This document shows positions 23,986-31,902 of a stretch of 37,438 nucleotides of DNA, piece by piece. The notes beneath the pieces were generated by a model. The model was not told the origin of the DNA. It saw only the letters and a list, made by a program, of their open reading frames with translations, and did no database searches. The DNA is from Actinomycetota bacterium (lineage in GTDB: Bacteria > Actinomycetota > Geothermincolia > Geothermincolales > RBG-13-55-18): positions 1-37,438 of the forward strand of contig JAFGDU010000121.1 of NCBI GenBank assembly GCA_016931915.1. The letters run 5' to 3'. A program made the position numbers and the translations under genes. Every line of letters starts with the position of its first letter. The first letter of the stretch is position 1.

Positions 23986-24693
23986 TCACTTCACCAGGAT
24001 ACGTCCACAGTTGGTGCAGGTGAAGGTGCTATCCGACTTGAGGAAACGGTCGAATTCTATCCCCGGCAGCTCCACCCGGCATCCCAGGCATACTCCATCC
24101 GAGACCCTGACTACCGCCAGGCCGTGCTTGCTTTTCAGCAGCCCGTCGTACAATTCAAGGAGTTCCTCGCCGATCTCGGCCCGCAAAGCCCTCCGCTTCC
24201 CCTCCAGGTCATCCAGTTCGGACCTGATCTCGACCGTCTCGCCGTCGATGATCTTCTGCTTCTCCTCCATCTCCGCCCGCAGCCGCTCTACTTCCGCCTG
24301 CAGCCCCTCGGCCCTGCCCTTTATCTCGTCCTGACTCTCCATCTCCTCGAGAAATTCCGTCTCCAGTGCATCCTTCTTCTTCTTCAGCGAGCGCACCTCC
24401 GCCTGGAGGCCGCGCAGTTCCTTGGGATTGGTCACCTTGCCGCCGTAAAGCTTCTCCTCCTCGCGCGCCAGTTTATTCTCCAGGCCCTGCACTTCGTCCT
24501 CCATGGCGCGCTGCTTCTTGCGCGACTCCTCCATGGAGTCCGCGACCTCCTCCGCCTCCACCGATCTTGCCTCTCTCTCCTCCTCCAGCGCCTCCACCTC
24601 CGCCTTCAGGGGATGGTTCTTCTCCCTCTCGCGCAGCTCGAATATACGGGTGTCCAGTTCCTGGACCCGCAAAAGGGTCTCCTGTTCGCTCAC
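23986..24693 (-). CDS. Coiled-coil protein with C4-type zinc ribbon (zf-RING_7 / CT398-like)
   Basis: 235 aa. Residues 1-185 are almost pure heptad-type charged coiled coil. The C-terminus has CLGC and CTNC pairs that build the C4 zinc ribbon of the family (mycobacterial Rv2229c; CT398 in Chlamydia). CT398 binds sigma-54 and secretion components in Chlamydia; the role elsewhere is unclear and probably nucleic-acid or complex scaffolding. The start is GTG at 24693, which overlaps the Nif3 stop (GTGA) and has GGAGGTG upstream, so the two are translationally coupled. Confidence 0.88.
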   Translation of the reverse strand: MSEQETLLRVQELDTRIFELREREKNHPLKAEVEALEEEREARSVEAEEVADSMEESRKKQRAMEDEVQGLENKLAREEEKLYGGKVTNPKELRGLQAEVRSLKKKKDALETEFLEEMESQDEIKGRAEGLQAEVERLRAEMEEKQKIIDGETVEIRSELDDLEGKRRALRAEIGEELLELYDGLLKSKHGLAVVRVSDGVCLGCRVELPGIEFDRFLKSDSTFTCTNCGRILVK

Positions 24694-25814
24694 TCGGCAC
24701 CTCCGTTGATCCAGGGATCTGTATGAACCTCTGAGACCAGTATCTCCACTTTAATGCCCGCCCGTTCCGCTGCGCCCTCCAGCAAAGCCGCCAGGTGGGG
24801 CACCACAGGCCTCTCGGTGTGATAATGGCCGGCGTCGATCACCGCCAGCCCCACGGCCAGCGCCTCCTGTGCCTCATGGTGACCGACGTCCCCGGTTATT
24901 AAGGCCTGTGCGCCGGCCTCCAAGGCAGGGACCGCCAGCTTCCCCCCACTCCCTCCGCAGACGGCCAGGCGTCTCACCGCCACGGATGGATCTCCGGCCA
25001 GGCGCACGGCGGGATTTCCCAACCGCCTGCGGCACTCGCGGGCGAGGTGGCCCAGGCTCACGGGCTCGGGCAGATCGCCGACCCTTCCCGATCCGGCTCC
25101 AGTCGGCTTGTACAAGCGGTAGATATCGTAGGCGGGCTCCTCGTAGGGATGGCTAGCCAGCAAGGCTTTCACCACGTCCCCCATCCTGTCCGCTCCCATC
25201 ACCATCTCCAACCTCGCCTCGCTGAGCTCGTTCGGTCCGGCTTCACTGCCATAAGCGGGATGCGAGCCCGGGCCCGGGGTGAACGTGCCCTTGCCCTGCA
25301 CGCGGAAGGAGCATCCCGCATAGTCGCCGATGACTCCTGCGCCGGCTTCGAAAAGGGCCGCGCTGAGCGCAGCCACATGCTCCGCCGGCAGGAAGGTGAC
25401 CAGCTTGTATGCCTCTCCGGCGGCCGAGTGGACAAGCGGCACGTGTTCCTGTAGCGAGAACACCTCCGCCAGCGCTACGTTTACGCCCTGGGGGGAGGAG
25501 TCCAGGTTGGTATGGGCGGCGTAGACGGCCACGCCCGAGCATATCGCGTCCTGCAGCAGGGCACCCGCGGGCTCGTCAGCTACCACCCGGCTCAAGGGCC
25601 GGAAGATGGCAGGGTGATGGCACACCAGCATGCCTGCTCCCCGCCGTCGCGCTTCAGCGATCACCACGGGAGTCGGGTCGAGGGAGACGAGCACGGCGTC
25701 TATCTCGGAGCGAGCAGAGCCCACCTGCAGACCGATGTTGTCCCAGTCTTCCGCGAGGTGGGGCGGTGCCAACTCCTCCAACAGTTCGATTATCTCCCCT
25801 GTATTGCAGGTCAT
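24690..25814 (-). CDS. Nif3-like dinuclear metal centre protein (YqfO/YbgI family)
   Basis: 374 aa from ATG at 25814 (GGAGAG 6 nt upstream; GTG 25826 rejected). Metal ligands are visible: HH in LVCHHPAIF (~66-67), HTNLDS (~98-103) and GHYHTE near residue 340. The length fits the long form, with a PII/CutA-like insert between the two Nif3 halves at about 120-230. The family forms hexameric rings; it is often annotated GTP cyclohydrolase I type 2, but activity is unsettled. First gene of the block; TATAAT on the minus strand (25853-25848) is a candidate -10. Confidence 0.9.
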   Translation of the reverse strand: MTCNTGEIIELLEELAPPHLAEDWDNIGLQVGSARSEIDAVLVSLDPTPVVIAEARRRGAGMLVCHHPAIFRPLSRVVADEPAGALLQDAICSGVAVYAAHTNLDSSPQGVNVALAEVFSLQEHVPLVHSAAGEAYKLVTFLPAEHVAALSAALFEAGAGVIGDYAGCSFRVQGKGTFTPGPGSHPAYGSEAGPNELSEARLEMVMGADRMGDVVKALLASHPYEEPAYDIYRLYKPTGAGSGRVGDLPEPVSLGHLARECRRRLGNPAVRLAGDPSVAVRRLAVCGGSGGKLAVPALEAGAQALITGDVGHHEAQEALAVGLAVIDAGHYHTERPVVPHLAALLEGAAERAGIKVEILVSEVHTDPWINGGAE

Positions 25815-25847
25815 ATAGCTCTCCACGCCGCATGGAAATCAAACACC

Positions 25848-25853
25848 ATTATA
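25848..25853 (-). promoter_or_regulatory. Candidate -10 box of the Nif3 operon
   Basis: TATAAT on the minus strand, 34 nt before the Nif3 ATG. No good -35 hexamer is found at 16-18 nt. The rightward phosphoesterase has its own TATACT at 25954-25959, so this is a divergent control region. Confidence 0.4.
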
Positions 25854-26000
25854 CGGGTAGCCGGCATGCTGTAGATAGTGGAAGGGCGGCAGCGCAGCCG
25901 CCACCGCTGCCATGCATCCCCGGCAGCCTTAACGGCAACCGTAGCAAGGGTGCTATACTCATTGATTGATCGTATTATGTCGAGATGCGTGGTGATGTGT

Positions 26001-27260
26001 ATGGCTAAGACCAGATACATCGTAAGCGACCTGCACCTGGGAGCGGGCGACTACCTGGATGACTTCAACCAGGATGAAAGCTTCCTGGCCTTCCTGGACC
26101 TGGTGGCTAAGCGCCGCGGCGGCGAACTCGTCATCAACGGCGATTTCATCGATTTCGTCGCGGTCAACCTGGAGAAATCGTCGATCCGCCCCTTTTCGCG
26201 CCTGGGGAGCACCGAGGACGAGTCCCTGGCCAAGCTGGAGATGGTTCTCGAGGCCCATTGCGATCTCTTTACCTCCCTCCGCATGTTCATGGAGAAAGGA
26301 CATCGCGTGGTGCTGATCCCCGGAAACCATGACGTGGACCTGTTCTGGCCCCGCGTGCGCGACCGCCTGCTGCAGGAATTGGGCGCGCCGGACTCCGACC
26401 ACTTCCACTTCGAATCCAGCGGTATCTACCGCGAAGGCTCCCTCTATATAGAGCACGGTAACCAGTACTACGCCGACAGCGTATTCGAGAACTTCACCCA
26501 CCCTTTCCTGCGCGACCCCAAGACGGGCGAGCTGCGCCTGGAGAGGAGCTGGGGCAACTGCTTCCTCGAGTATTTCTCCAACGGCATGATGAGCGAGCGC
26601 AATCCCTTCATCAACAACGTGAGGCCCATACCCAACATGGTCTTCCTGGGCATCCAGGACGAGAGCTGGTGGTTCAAGATAGCCTATGGATATAAGCTGC
26701 TCCGCTTCATGTCCAAGGTCGGCTTCCCTCCCTTCAAGGAAAGTCGCGAGCTGCTGCGGCGCAAGAGAGAGGGCCGTCTCGATTCCTGGGGATACTCCCA
26801 CAAGCGCTTCATGGACCTGATCTCTGGTCGCGGGCGTGTAGAGATGCCGGGAGTCGAGGACGCGGAGCAAGTCTCGGCGACCTTCCCCGGGGAAGACGAA
26901 GACGAGGAATCCGGAGGGGATGACCTGCTGCTGGACTCCCTGGCCACGCGCGAGGACGCCCTTTCGGTGGCGGCCCGCGAGATCCTCCTGGGCGATGACG
27001 GGATAGATGTAGTGGTCTTGGGCCATGACCACCGCTATTATTCGAACGAGCTCCAGCCCGTGCTCGGCGGGCGCAAGGGTAAGTATTACGTGAACACCGG
27101 CACGTGGATACCCATGCTCTTCCTCACCCGCACCAAGCGCCAGCTGCGCTGGCGCGACCTGGAGGACGAGAGCTTATATCAGCAGCTTCTTACCTATGCT
27201 GTGGCGAGAAAGGGCTTGGGTGGAGCGACTGCCTCGCTGCGGCGCATAGCGAAGTCGTAG
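26001..27260 (+). CDS. Calcineurin-type metallophosphoesterase
   Basis: 419 aa from ATG at 26001, with GGTGATG a few nt upstream; the longer frame from 25878 runs through the promoter area. All metallophosphoesterase motifs are present: SDLHLG (D10, H12), NGDFIDF (D48, D51), GNHD (~107-110), an IEHGNQY His and GHDH (~340). A long insert of ~150 residues between the third and last motifs includes an aromatic, possibly membrane-contacting part and an acidic stretch GEDEDEESGGDD. The layout recalls UDP-2,3-diacylglucosamine hydrolase (LpxH/LpxI-type) relatives but is longer. Substrate unknown. Confidence 0.85.
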   Translation: MAKTRYIVSDLHLGAGDYLDDFNQDESFLAFLDLVAKRRGGELVINGDFIDFVAVNLEKSSIRPFSRLGSTEDESLAKLEMVLEAHCDLFTSLRMFMEKGHRVVLIPGNHDVDLFWPRVRDRLLQELGAPDSDHFHFESSGIYREGSLYIEHGNQYYADSVFENFTHPFLRDPKTGELRLERSWGNCFLEYFSNGMMSERNPFINNVRPIPNMVFLGIQDESWWFKIAYGYKLLRFMSKVGFPPFKESRELLRRKREGRLDSWGYSHKRFMDLISGRGRVEMPGVEDAEQVSATFPGEDEDEESGGDDLLLDSLATREDALSVAAREILLGDDGIDVVVLGHDHRYYSNELQPVLGGRKGKYYVNTGTWIPMLFLTRTKRQLRWRDLEDESLYQQLLTYAVARKGLGGATASLRRIAKS

Positions 27261-27341
27261 CCGGAATGCCCGGCGGAATGGGGACGAGGTAAGGTTCGAG
27301 GTCTTCCCGCACGGTCGGGATACGGCGGGTGGCGCAACAGG

Positions 27342-28130
27342 TCATGACTTGGAGCAGATGAGATGAACGAACTTTCCGATGCCCTTGATGTGAGGCTCTT
27401 TCCCCGCCTTTTCCTCCAACTCCAACATCCCCTTGAAGCACTGCCCCTCCTCGAACAGCGAGCAATCAATGAACTCCGAGAAGACGAGCAGCCCGTACTG
27501 GCCGTCTATGTTGTATCCCAGGGGCTCGAGAAGCGCCATCAGCTCCGCATCGGAATATAGATGGCCATGTCCGTGATGCAGTTCGGTGCTGAACTCGTCC
27601 ACCTCGAAGGTTTCCATGGCTCCATTTATGTCCTCATCGACGATCACTTTCTGCATGACCAGGCCGTAGCGGTTTAGAAAGACGAGCGAGAGTATACCGC
27701 GGGGCCTCAGTACGCGGGTGATGACGTTGAACGCCCGCAGTGGATCGTCCACATATTCTATGGTCTCATGGCATACGATGAGGTCGAACTCGTCATCGAT
27801 GCACTCCTCCAAGTCCTCTATACGTTCGTTCAGGAACCTCATGAGACCGGTCCGTTCGGGCAGCTGCTGCCTCGCCCTCTCCTCCGCCGTCTGCAGCAGA
27901 CATGCCTGCGGCTCCAGCATGGTCACCTTGTGGCCCATGGCCGCGAAGCGTAGGGCGACCTCGCCGAGACCGCTTCCGACATCCAGGATATTCAGCTCTC
28001 CGCTGCGCTTGATATCCGCCTCCAGGTGGTTATACAGGAAGCGAAAGGCCAGCTCGGCCTCGAGGCGGCTGGCCGGCGCCTCTGCCAGCTCCATCAGCAG
28101 CTCGGCCTTCTCCTCTGGGGTTTTGTCCAT
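27342..28130 (-). CDS. Class I SAM-dependent methyltransferase (CmoM/UbiG-like)
   Basis: 262 aa. ILDVGSGLGEVALRFAAMG (~48-66) and MLEPQ form the SAM site; FDLIVCHETIEYVDDP and LRPRGILSLVFLNRYG follow in the order of UbiG/CmoM-type enzymes. A His-rich ELHHGHGHLY lies near residue 185. CmoM methylates cmo5U in tRNA; that exact role is only a guess here. GGAGG precedes ATG at 28130. It is convergent with the phosphoesterase. The long upstream region holds copy 1 of an unidentified repeat plus terminator on the same strand. Confidence 0.84.
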   Translation of the reverse strand: MDKTPEEKAELLMELAEAPASRLEAELAFRFLYNHLEADIKRSGELNILDVGSGLGEVALRFAAMGHKVTMLEPQACLLQTAEERARQQLPERTGLMRFLNERIEDLEECIDDEFDLIVCHETIEYVDDPLRAFNVITRVLRPRGILSLVFLNRYGLVMQKVIVDEDINGAMETFEVDEFSTELHHGHGHLYSDAELMALLEPLGYNIDGQYGLLVFSEFIDCSLFEEGQCFKGMLELEEKAGKEPHIKGIGKFVHLICSKS

Positions 28131-28377
28131 CTTATGGCCTCCGTCTTGTCCTTAAGGTTACCGCAGAATCATCATAGGACCGCCCGCGGCAGCGGGTCAA
28201 CATGCTATGTCACTTATCCGCCCTATACGGAAGCCGCATGCAATCCTGGCCGGGACGGCGTGATTCGGATCCACACGTACTGATCGATCAGGCGGGGTGC
28301 TTGCCGGCGCGATGCTTTCAAGCATGCTTGCGGAAGGACTCGCCCTTACGCAAGGGATCGCCGAGTGCGACCACGAC

Positions 28378-28461
28378 GAAAAGCTCCGGCCTGCCGGCCG
28401 GAACTCAGGTGGAATGGTGGGCGTTAAGGCCCCTGGAAGACCTTACCCTACTCGTCGTCCT
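28378..28461 (-). ncRNA. Unidentified conserved element with terminator, copy 1
   Basis: The block 28415-28461 (plus strand TGGTGGGCGTTAAGG...CGTCGTCCT) is shared with two other sites. Its own ends pair: GTGGG/CCTTAC-side arms TTAAGG and CCTTA around a CCCCTGGAAGA loop. On the minus strand it is followed by a 10-bp stem AGTTCCGGCC/GGCCGGAGCT (one mismatch, loop GGCA), then TTTTCG. The terminator sequence differs from the other copies although its place is the same. A minus-strand small RNA or riboregulator 240 nt upstream of the methyltransferase gene is the simplest reading. No known family was recognised. Confidence 0.55.
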
Positions 28462-28526
28462 CAAGAAAGTGGGATGAATATCCCGGGATTGCTTCTTGGC
28501 AGTATCGCTAAATATATTAATTATAG

Positions 28527-28555
28527 TTGACAAAAGCATAAACAATAGTTAATAT
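28527..28555 (+). promoter_or_regulatory. Promoter of the XRE-type regulator, leaderless arrangement
   Basis: TTGACA (28527-28532), a 17-nt spacer and TATAAT-like TAATAT (28550-28555). The ATG at 28562 is 6 nt after the -10, which is where transcription should start. No ribosome site exists between them. Confidence 0.75.
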
Positions 28556-28561
28556 TACGCT

Positions 28562-28942
28562 ATGTTGATCGAACTCGGGAACGTACTGAAGAAGGAACGA
28601 GAAGAAAGGGGCGCATCCCTTACATCGGTGGCCGGTCCGGCCAATATCTCAGCCGCTTACCTTCACAAGCTCGAGCGCGGCGTCATCAACAGCCCCTCTC
28701 CACGGGTGCTTGCACGTCTCGCTGTGGCACTGGATGTGGACTACTTGCGCCTGATGGAACTGGCCGGATACCTCGATGAAGAGCAGCTCGCCCGAGCCAG
28801 CTTGCGTGAGCCGTCCCCACGGCCCCATCCGTTGGCCGGACGGAAACTGACTACAGAGGAATGGCGGGCTGTTGATGCCATCATCAAGATGCTTATCGCC
28901 CAACGAGGCAAGGAAGGCCCCGAAAGCGATACCTCGGCGTAA
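28562..28942 (+). CDS. XRE-family helix-turn-helix regulator
   Basis: 126 aa. Residues 1-65 form a Cro/C1-type HTH: LGNVLKKEREERGASLTSVA, then NISAAYLHKLERGVINSPS (recognition helix) and PRVLARLAVALDVDYLRLMELAGY. The C-terminal part (LTTEEWRAVDAIIKMLIAQR) is helical and could dimerise. The AT-rich promoter abuts the ATG, so the mRNA is probably leaderless. The gene is bracketed by two same-orientation copies of the conserved element at 28415 and 29034. Likely a local transcription regulator, perhaps of itself or of the envelope cluster downstream; target unknown. Confidence 0.85.
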   Translation: MLIELGNVLKKEREERGASLTSVAGPANISAAYLHKLERGVINSPSPRVLARLAVALDVDYLRLMELAGYLDEEQLARASLREPSPRPHPLAGRKLTTEEWRAVDAIIKMLIAQRGKEGPESDTSA

Positions 28943-29339
28943 GGACGATTATCATCCACGGCACGACCACGGACATCAGCGACCGGCAGCCGCTCTTATC
29001 CAGATGAAAAGGGCCGCAAGGGCCCTGGTGGTTAGTGGGCGTTAAGGTCCTTGGAAGACCTTACCCCACTCGTCGTCCTTAAATAAGTGGAAGGCTCATG
29101 TGTGAAGTTACAAATCACCCGGGGTGTAAAAAAAGCAGCTGACAGTATGAGTGTGTATTTCGTGATATATTGTTCGCGCAACTCTATCGCGCGGAGGACA
29201 GTGATCGTACCGGATTTGTGGGATTGCGATGAACGAAGATACGGAAACCGGCTAGCCTCGAGTATGGTCGCGACGATGACAGGATTACTGCGAGTACAGA
29301 GCAAGATATCGAAGAACTGAGATGCGGAGGTGATCGCCG
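28943..29339. other. Intergenic region with repeat element 2
   Basis: No supported gene. It contains element copy 2 at 29007-29079, then a less GC-rich stretch with a seven-base A-run at 29129-29135 next to ACCCGGGGT. A 77-codon open frame (29087-29320) has no ribosome site or recognisable domain and is not called. Confidence 0.5.
29007..29079 (-). ncRNA. Unidentified conserved element with terminator, copy 2
   Basis: The block 29034-29079 matches copy 1 with few changes (GGTCCTTGG for GGCCCCTGG), and the arms AGTGGG..TTAAGG / CCTTACCCCACT pair fully here. On the minus strand it leads to a 6-bp stem AGGGCC/GGCCCT with loop CTTGC and then TTTTC (29010-29006). It lies between two rightward genes, so on the minus strand it has no gene to control and would be a free-standing small RNA. 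Confidence 0.55.
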
Positions 29340-29885
29340 ATGTACTGTCCCGTATGCGGCGCCGAGCAGCGCGAGGGGGCGAAGTTCTGCAAGTCGTGCG
29401 GCAACCCGTTGTTCAGCGAACAACCGCCGCAAAGCGCGGCTGCGAACGCGCCGGTTGTCCCGTCCGTACCGACCACACCGCAGGCGCTAGCTGTACCGCT
29501 TCCTACGGCTCCCCCGTCTCCCGGAGATTCGGCTGCTCCTTCTGCTGCGGTCAAGTCCGGGCGTGGCAAGACCCCCATTATCCTTGCCATAGTCGGGGCG
29601 GTGGTCGTGATAGCGGTGATAGCCGTGGTGCTGGCGGTAACGCTCGGAGGCGATGGTGGCAGCGGCGATGTAGCTGGCGAGTATTACAATATCGAGGACG
29701 GGGAACTACTCGAGCTCAAGGCGGACGAAACGTTCACCATAGGTGAATGGGTGGAAGGTACCTATGAGGTCGACGGCAACAAGGTCTATTTGACGGTGTC
29801 ATACCTCGGTTACGAAGCGGACACTGTTGGGACTATCGAAGGTAAAAGGCTGACCGTCGAGGGGGACGTTTATGAGAAGAAATAG
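29340..29885 (+). CDS. Zinc-ribbon membrane-anchored protein, small
   Basis: 181 aa. An N-terminal zinc ribbon has C3-x2-C6 and C17-x2-C20. A Pro/Ala-rich linker leads to one transmembrane helix (~78-101), and then to a ~70-residue outer domain (GEYYNIEDGELLELKADETF..) of short beta strands. The ribbon should face the cytoplasm and the C-terminus the outside. Such proteins are common in actinobacteria and Firmicutes, but function is not known. GGAGGTG lies upstream of the ATG. First gene of a seven-gene rightward cluster. Confidence 0.82.
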   Translation: MYCPVCGAEQREGAKFCKSCGNPLFSEQPPQSAAANAPVVPSVPTTPQALAVPLPTAPPSPGDSAAPSAAVKSGRGKTPIILAIVGAVVVIAVIAVVLAVTLGGDGGSGDVAGEYYNIEDGELLELKADETFTIGEWVEGTYEVDGNKVYLTVSYLGYEADTVGTIEGKRLTVEGDVYEKK

Positions 29886-29926
29886 CCGTCCCGAGGTCGA
29901 GGGCTGAGCCGGAAAAGGATGCCGAT

Positions 29927-30829
29927 ATGCCGCCTTGTCCCAACTGCGGGTTCCAGGAAGAGGAGGGGAGCATCTTCTGCAGCAACTGCGGAGCTACCTT
30001 CGAGAGACCTTCTCCGAGCGGACAGACTCACCCGTCAACGCAACCGACTCCCGTTCAGCCATCCCAGCCTATGGAAGGCATGCCTAGCCAAGCACCACCG
30101 CCTCTGGGCCAAATGCCTTATCAGCAAGGGCAACAGCTGCAATCCTATGTGCAGCCTCATGCCCAGGCCGCTTATCCCGCTCAACCGCCTGAAGGCGGAA
30201 AGGACCGATGGATGCCGTGGCTTATCGGCGTCATAGGCCTTCTCATAGTCGCCGTAGTGGTGTTGATACTTGTGTTCACGGTCTTCAAGGGGGACGGCGA
30301 AGGGGGGACGGCGGCCTCCGAGCCCGGCTCCACCGAGACCTCTAGGGAGGCAGGCGATAACAGCGACGGGGATGTTAGCAGGGATGCCACCGATGGCCTT
30401 ATCGGTTACGATGGCATGCTGGTGCCGCTGAGCCTTGGCTATCCGCGAGGATGGAAGCTCGACGAGGATCCTGACGGCTATATCGAGATCTGGCCCAAGG
30501 ACAGCAAGGAGGAGGCCCTGCTGTTCATATACCACGAGGACTTGACGGAATACGAATACAGCCTGGATGAATGGGTGAACCAGGCGACTGCGGACCTGGA
30601 CGAAATGGGCCGGGATTTCAAAATGTCATCTACAGAGATAGACGGCTACCCCGCCTCGCGGCTCACCTATGTAGAAGATCAGAAAGATACCCCGGATTAC
30701 AGGGTGATGCAGATATTCACGATGAAGGACGGTATCGCCTACGTGGTGAAGTTCATCTGCGAGGAGTCGGTGTACGAGCGGTATCTGAAGGACGCGACGA
30801 AGGTCATCGCATCGATAGAGCTCTTGTGA
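29927..30829 (+). CDS. Zinc-ribbon membrane-anchored protein with PsbP/DUF1795-like outer domain
   Basis: 300 aa. The zinc ribbon is C4-x2-C7 and C18-x2-C21. A Pro/Gln-rich linker (30-90) and one transmembrane helix (~95-120) follow. The outer domain from ~155 (MLVPLSLGYPRGWKLDEDP ... GYPASRLTYV ... QIFTMKDGIAYVVKF) has the strand pattern of PsbP/DUF1795-type domains. No catalytic motif. It shares architecture with the gene 41 nt upstream. AAAGGAT serves as ribosome site. Confidence 0.8.
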   Translation: MPPCPNCGFQEEEGSIFCSNCGATFERPSPSGQTHPSTQPTPVQPSQPMEGMPSQAPPPLGQMPYQQGQQLQSYVQPHAQAAYPAQPPEGGKDRWMPWLIGVIGLLIVAVVVLILVFTVFKGDGEGGTAASEPGSTETSREAGDNSDGDVSRDATDGLIGYDGMLVPLSLGYPRGWKLDEDPDGYIEIWPKDSKEEALLFIYHEDLTEYEYSLDEWVNQATADLDEMGRDFKMSSTEIDGYPASRLTYVEDQKDTPDYRVMQIFTMKDGIAYVVKFICEESVYERYLKDATKVIASIELL

Positions 30830-30838
30830 GGGACGTAG

Positions 30839-31399
30839 ATGGAGGCAATGGCAGCGGGAGCTGGCTTCTCAGCAAGAACGGCACTCGCCATGATCGTTAA
30901 CCCCGCTAAAGTGGTGAAGAGCGCCCTCGAACGTGTCCCCTGGCCTGTGTCCCTGTCCGTTTCCGGTCTCGCCTTCACCCTGCTGTTCCTGCAGACCGGC
31001 CTGGACATGCACCGCGTGGGTACTGCCTCGGCCGGCACGGTGGTGGGCTTCACCTTCCTGGGCCTGGCCATGGGCACCGCCGGGATGGCCCTGGTTGCGG
31101 CGCTCGCCTGGGCCGTCTCCCGCCTCCTCGGAGGGGGCTGCCCTCTTGATTGGATAATAAAAGCTTTTTGTCTCGCCTATACCCCTGCCCTGATCTTCGT
31201 CTCGTTGGGATTCATATTCAACCTGTCCGCGGGATGGAACACCGCCGTGGCCTTTGGGGTCACCGGTGTGATGTGGGCGCTTATGCCATTAAACGCCGTG
31301 CTCAGGGAAATGACCGGGGAGAGACTGGGGGTTTCTCTCGCCCTCTCCACCCTGTGCGGCGGGCTCGTCCTGGGCGCCTGGGCACTGCTGGGGATATAA
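30839..31399 (+). CDS. Yip1-like polytopic membrane protein, paralogue 1
   Basis: 186 aa with about five hydrophobic segments. The N-terminal FSARTALAMIVNPAKVVKSAL is the typical amphipathic lead of bacterial Yip1-domain proteins, and the segment FNLSAGWNTAVAFGVTGVMW aligns with FFGWNSALAFTQAGIMTS in the next gene. GAGGGACG precedes the ATG, 9 nt after the previous stop. Bacterial Yip1-like proteins have no established role. Its neighbours make an envelope assembly role plausible. Confidence 0.7.
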   Translation: MEAMAAGAGFSARTALAMIVNPAKVVKSALERVPWPVSLSVSGLAFTLLFLQTGLDMHRVGTASAGTVVGFTFLGLAMGTAGMALVAALAWAVSRLLGGGCPLDWIIKAFCLAYTPALIFVSLGFIFNLSAGWNTAVAFGVTGVMWALMPLNAVLREMTGERLGVSLALSTLCGGLVLGAWALLGI

Positions 31400-31425
31400 G
31401 GAAGGGGGCAAGAGGGGTGGAAGCA

Positions 31426-31902
31426 ATGAACGGCGAGCGGGCTTTCGGGGGAGCGGTGCTCCTTCTCTGCTTCTCCACCCTGGCCTGGCTCAACGGCCGC
31501 TACGTGGGAAGCGGCGCGGGGCAGGTAGCCCTCTACGCCATCCTGGGGGTGGCGCTGTTCTTCCTTTTCCTGGCCGGCCTCACGGGCCTGGTGTATGCAT
31601 CCGCTTCACACCTGCGCCCGGGAGGCTTCAGCGGGGCATGGGACGCGGTGGCGCGGGGACTTCTCCTTCTCGTACCCCTGACCGTGCTCGCACTCCTTGC
31701 TGACCTCTTCTTTGGATGGAACTCGGCCCTAGCCTTCACCCAGGCGGGAATCATGACCTCGGGCGCGGCGGTGGGAGCGGAGGTCATGCGGCACGGCGGA
31801 GGGAAGAAGCCGTTACAAATGATCGTCCCGGTAGCCGGTGCCTTCTGCTTTTCCATCATCTGGATAGCCTACTCCTTCATATTCACCAGGGTGGTGGGAT
31901 AG
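31426..31902 (+). CDS. Yip1-like polytopic membrane protein, paralogue 2
   Basis: 158 aa from ATG at 31426 (GGGGTGG 5 nt upstream; GTG 31417 is an alternative). About four membrane spans. It is a shorter paralogue of the preceding protein by the GWNSALAF..GIMTSGA match. The stop TAG touches the GTG start of the next gene, so translation is coupled. Confidence 0.68.
   Translation: MNGERAFGGAVLLLCFSTLAWLNGRYVGSGAGQVALYAILGVALFFLFLAGLTGLVYASASHLRPGGFSGAWDAVARGLLLLVPLTVLALLADLFFGWNSALAFTQAGIMTSGAAVGAEVMRHGGGKKPLQMIVPVAGAFCFSIIWIAYSFIFTRVVG

Larger units (their letters stand above)
28131..28561. other. Intergenic region holding repeat element 1 and the regulator promoter
   Basis: No convincing gene. 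The part near 28130 has an AGCATGCTT-type palindrome around 28317-28331 and general GC-rich sequence. The right half holds the conserved element with terminator (28378-28461) and a -35/-10 pair for the rightward regulator. On the minus strand just upstream of the element, GGGAT-ATTC-ATCCC (28470-28484) is nested in CAAGAA/TTCTTG arms. Confidence 0.5.

Noticed and set aside
28202..28530. Short plus-strand frames upstream of the XRE gene
   Set aside because: They run through the conserved element and its terminator hairpin; no start signals.
29087..29320. 77-codon plus-strand frame between element 2 and the zinc-ribbon gene
   Set aside because: No ribosome site, no domain, odd composition; begins inside the repeat flank.
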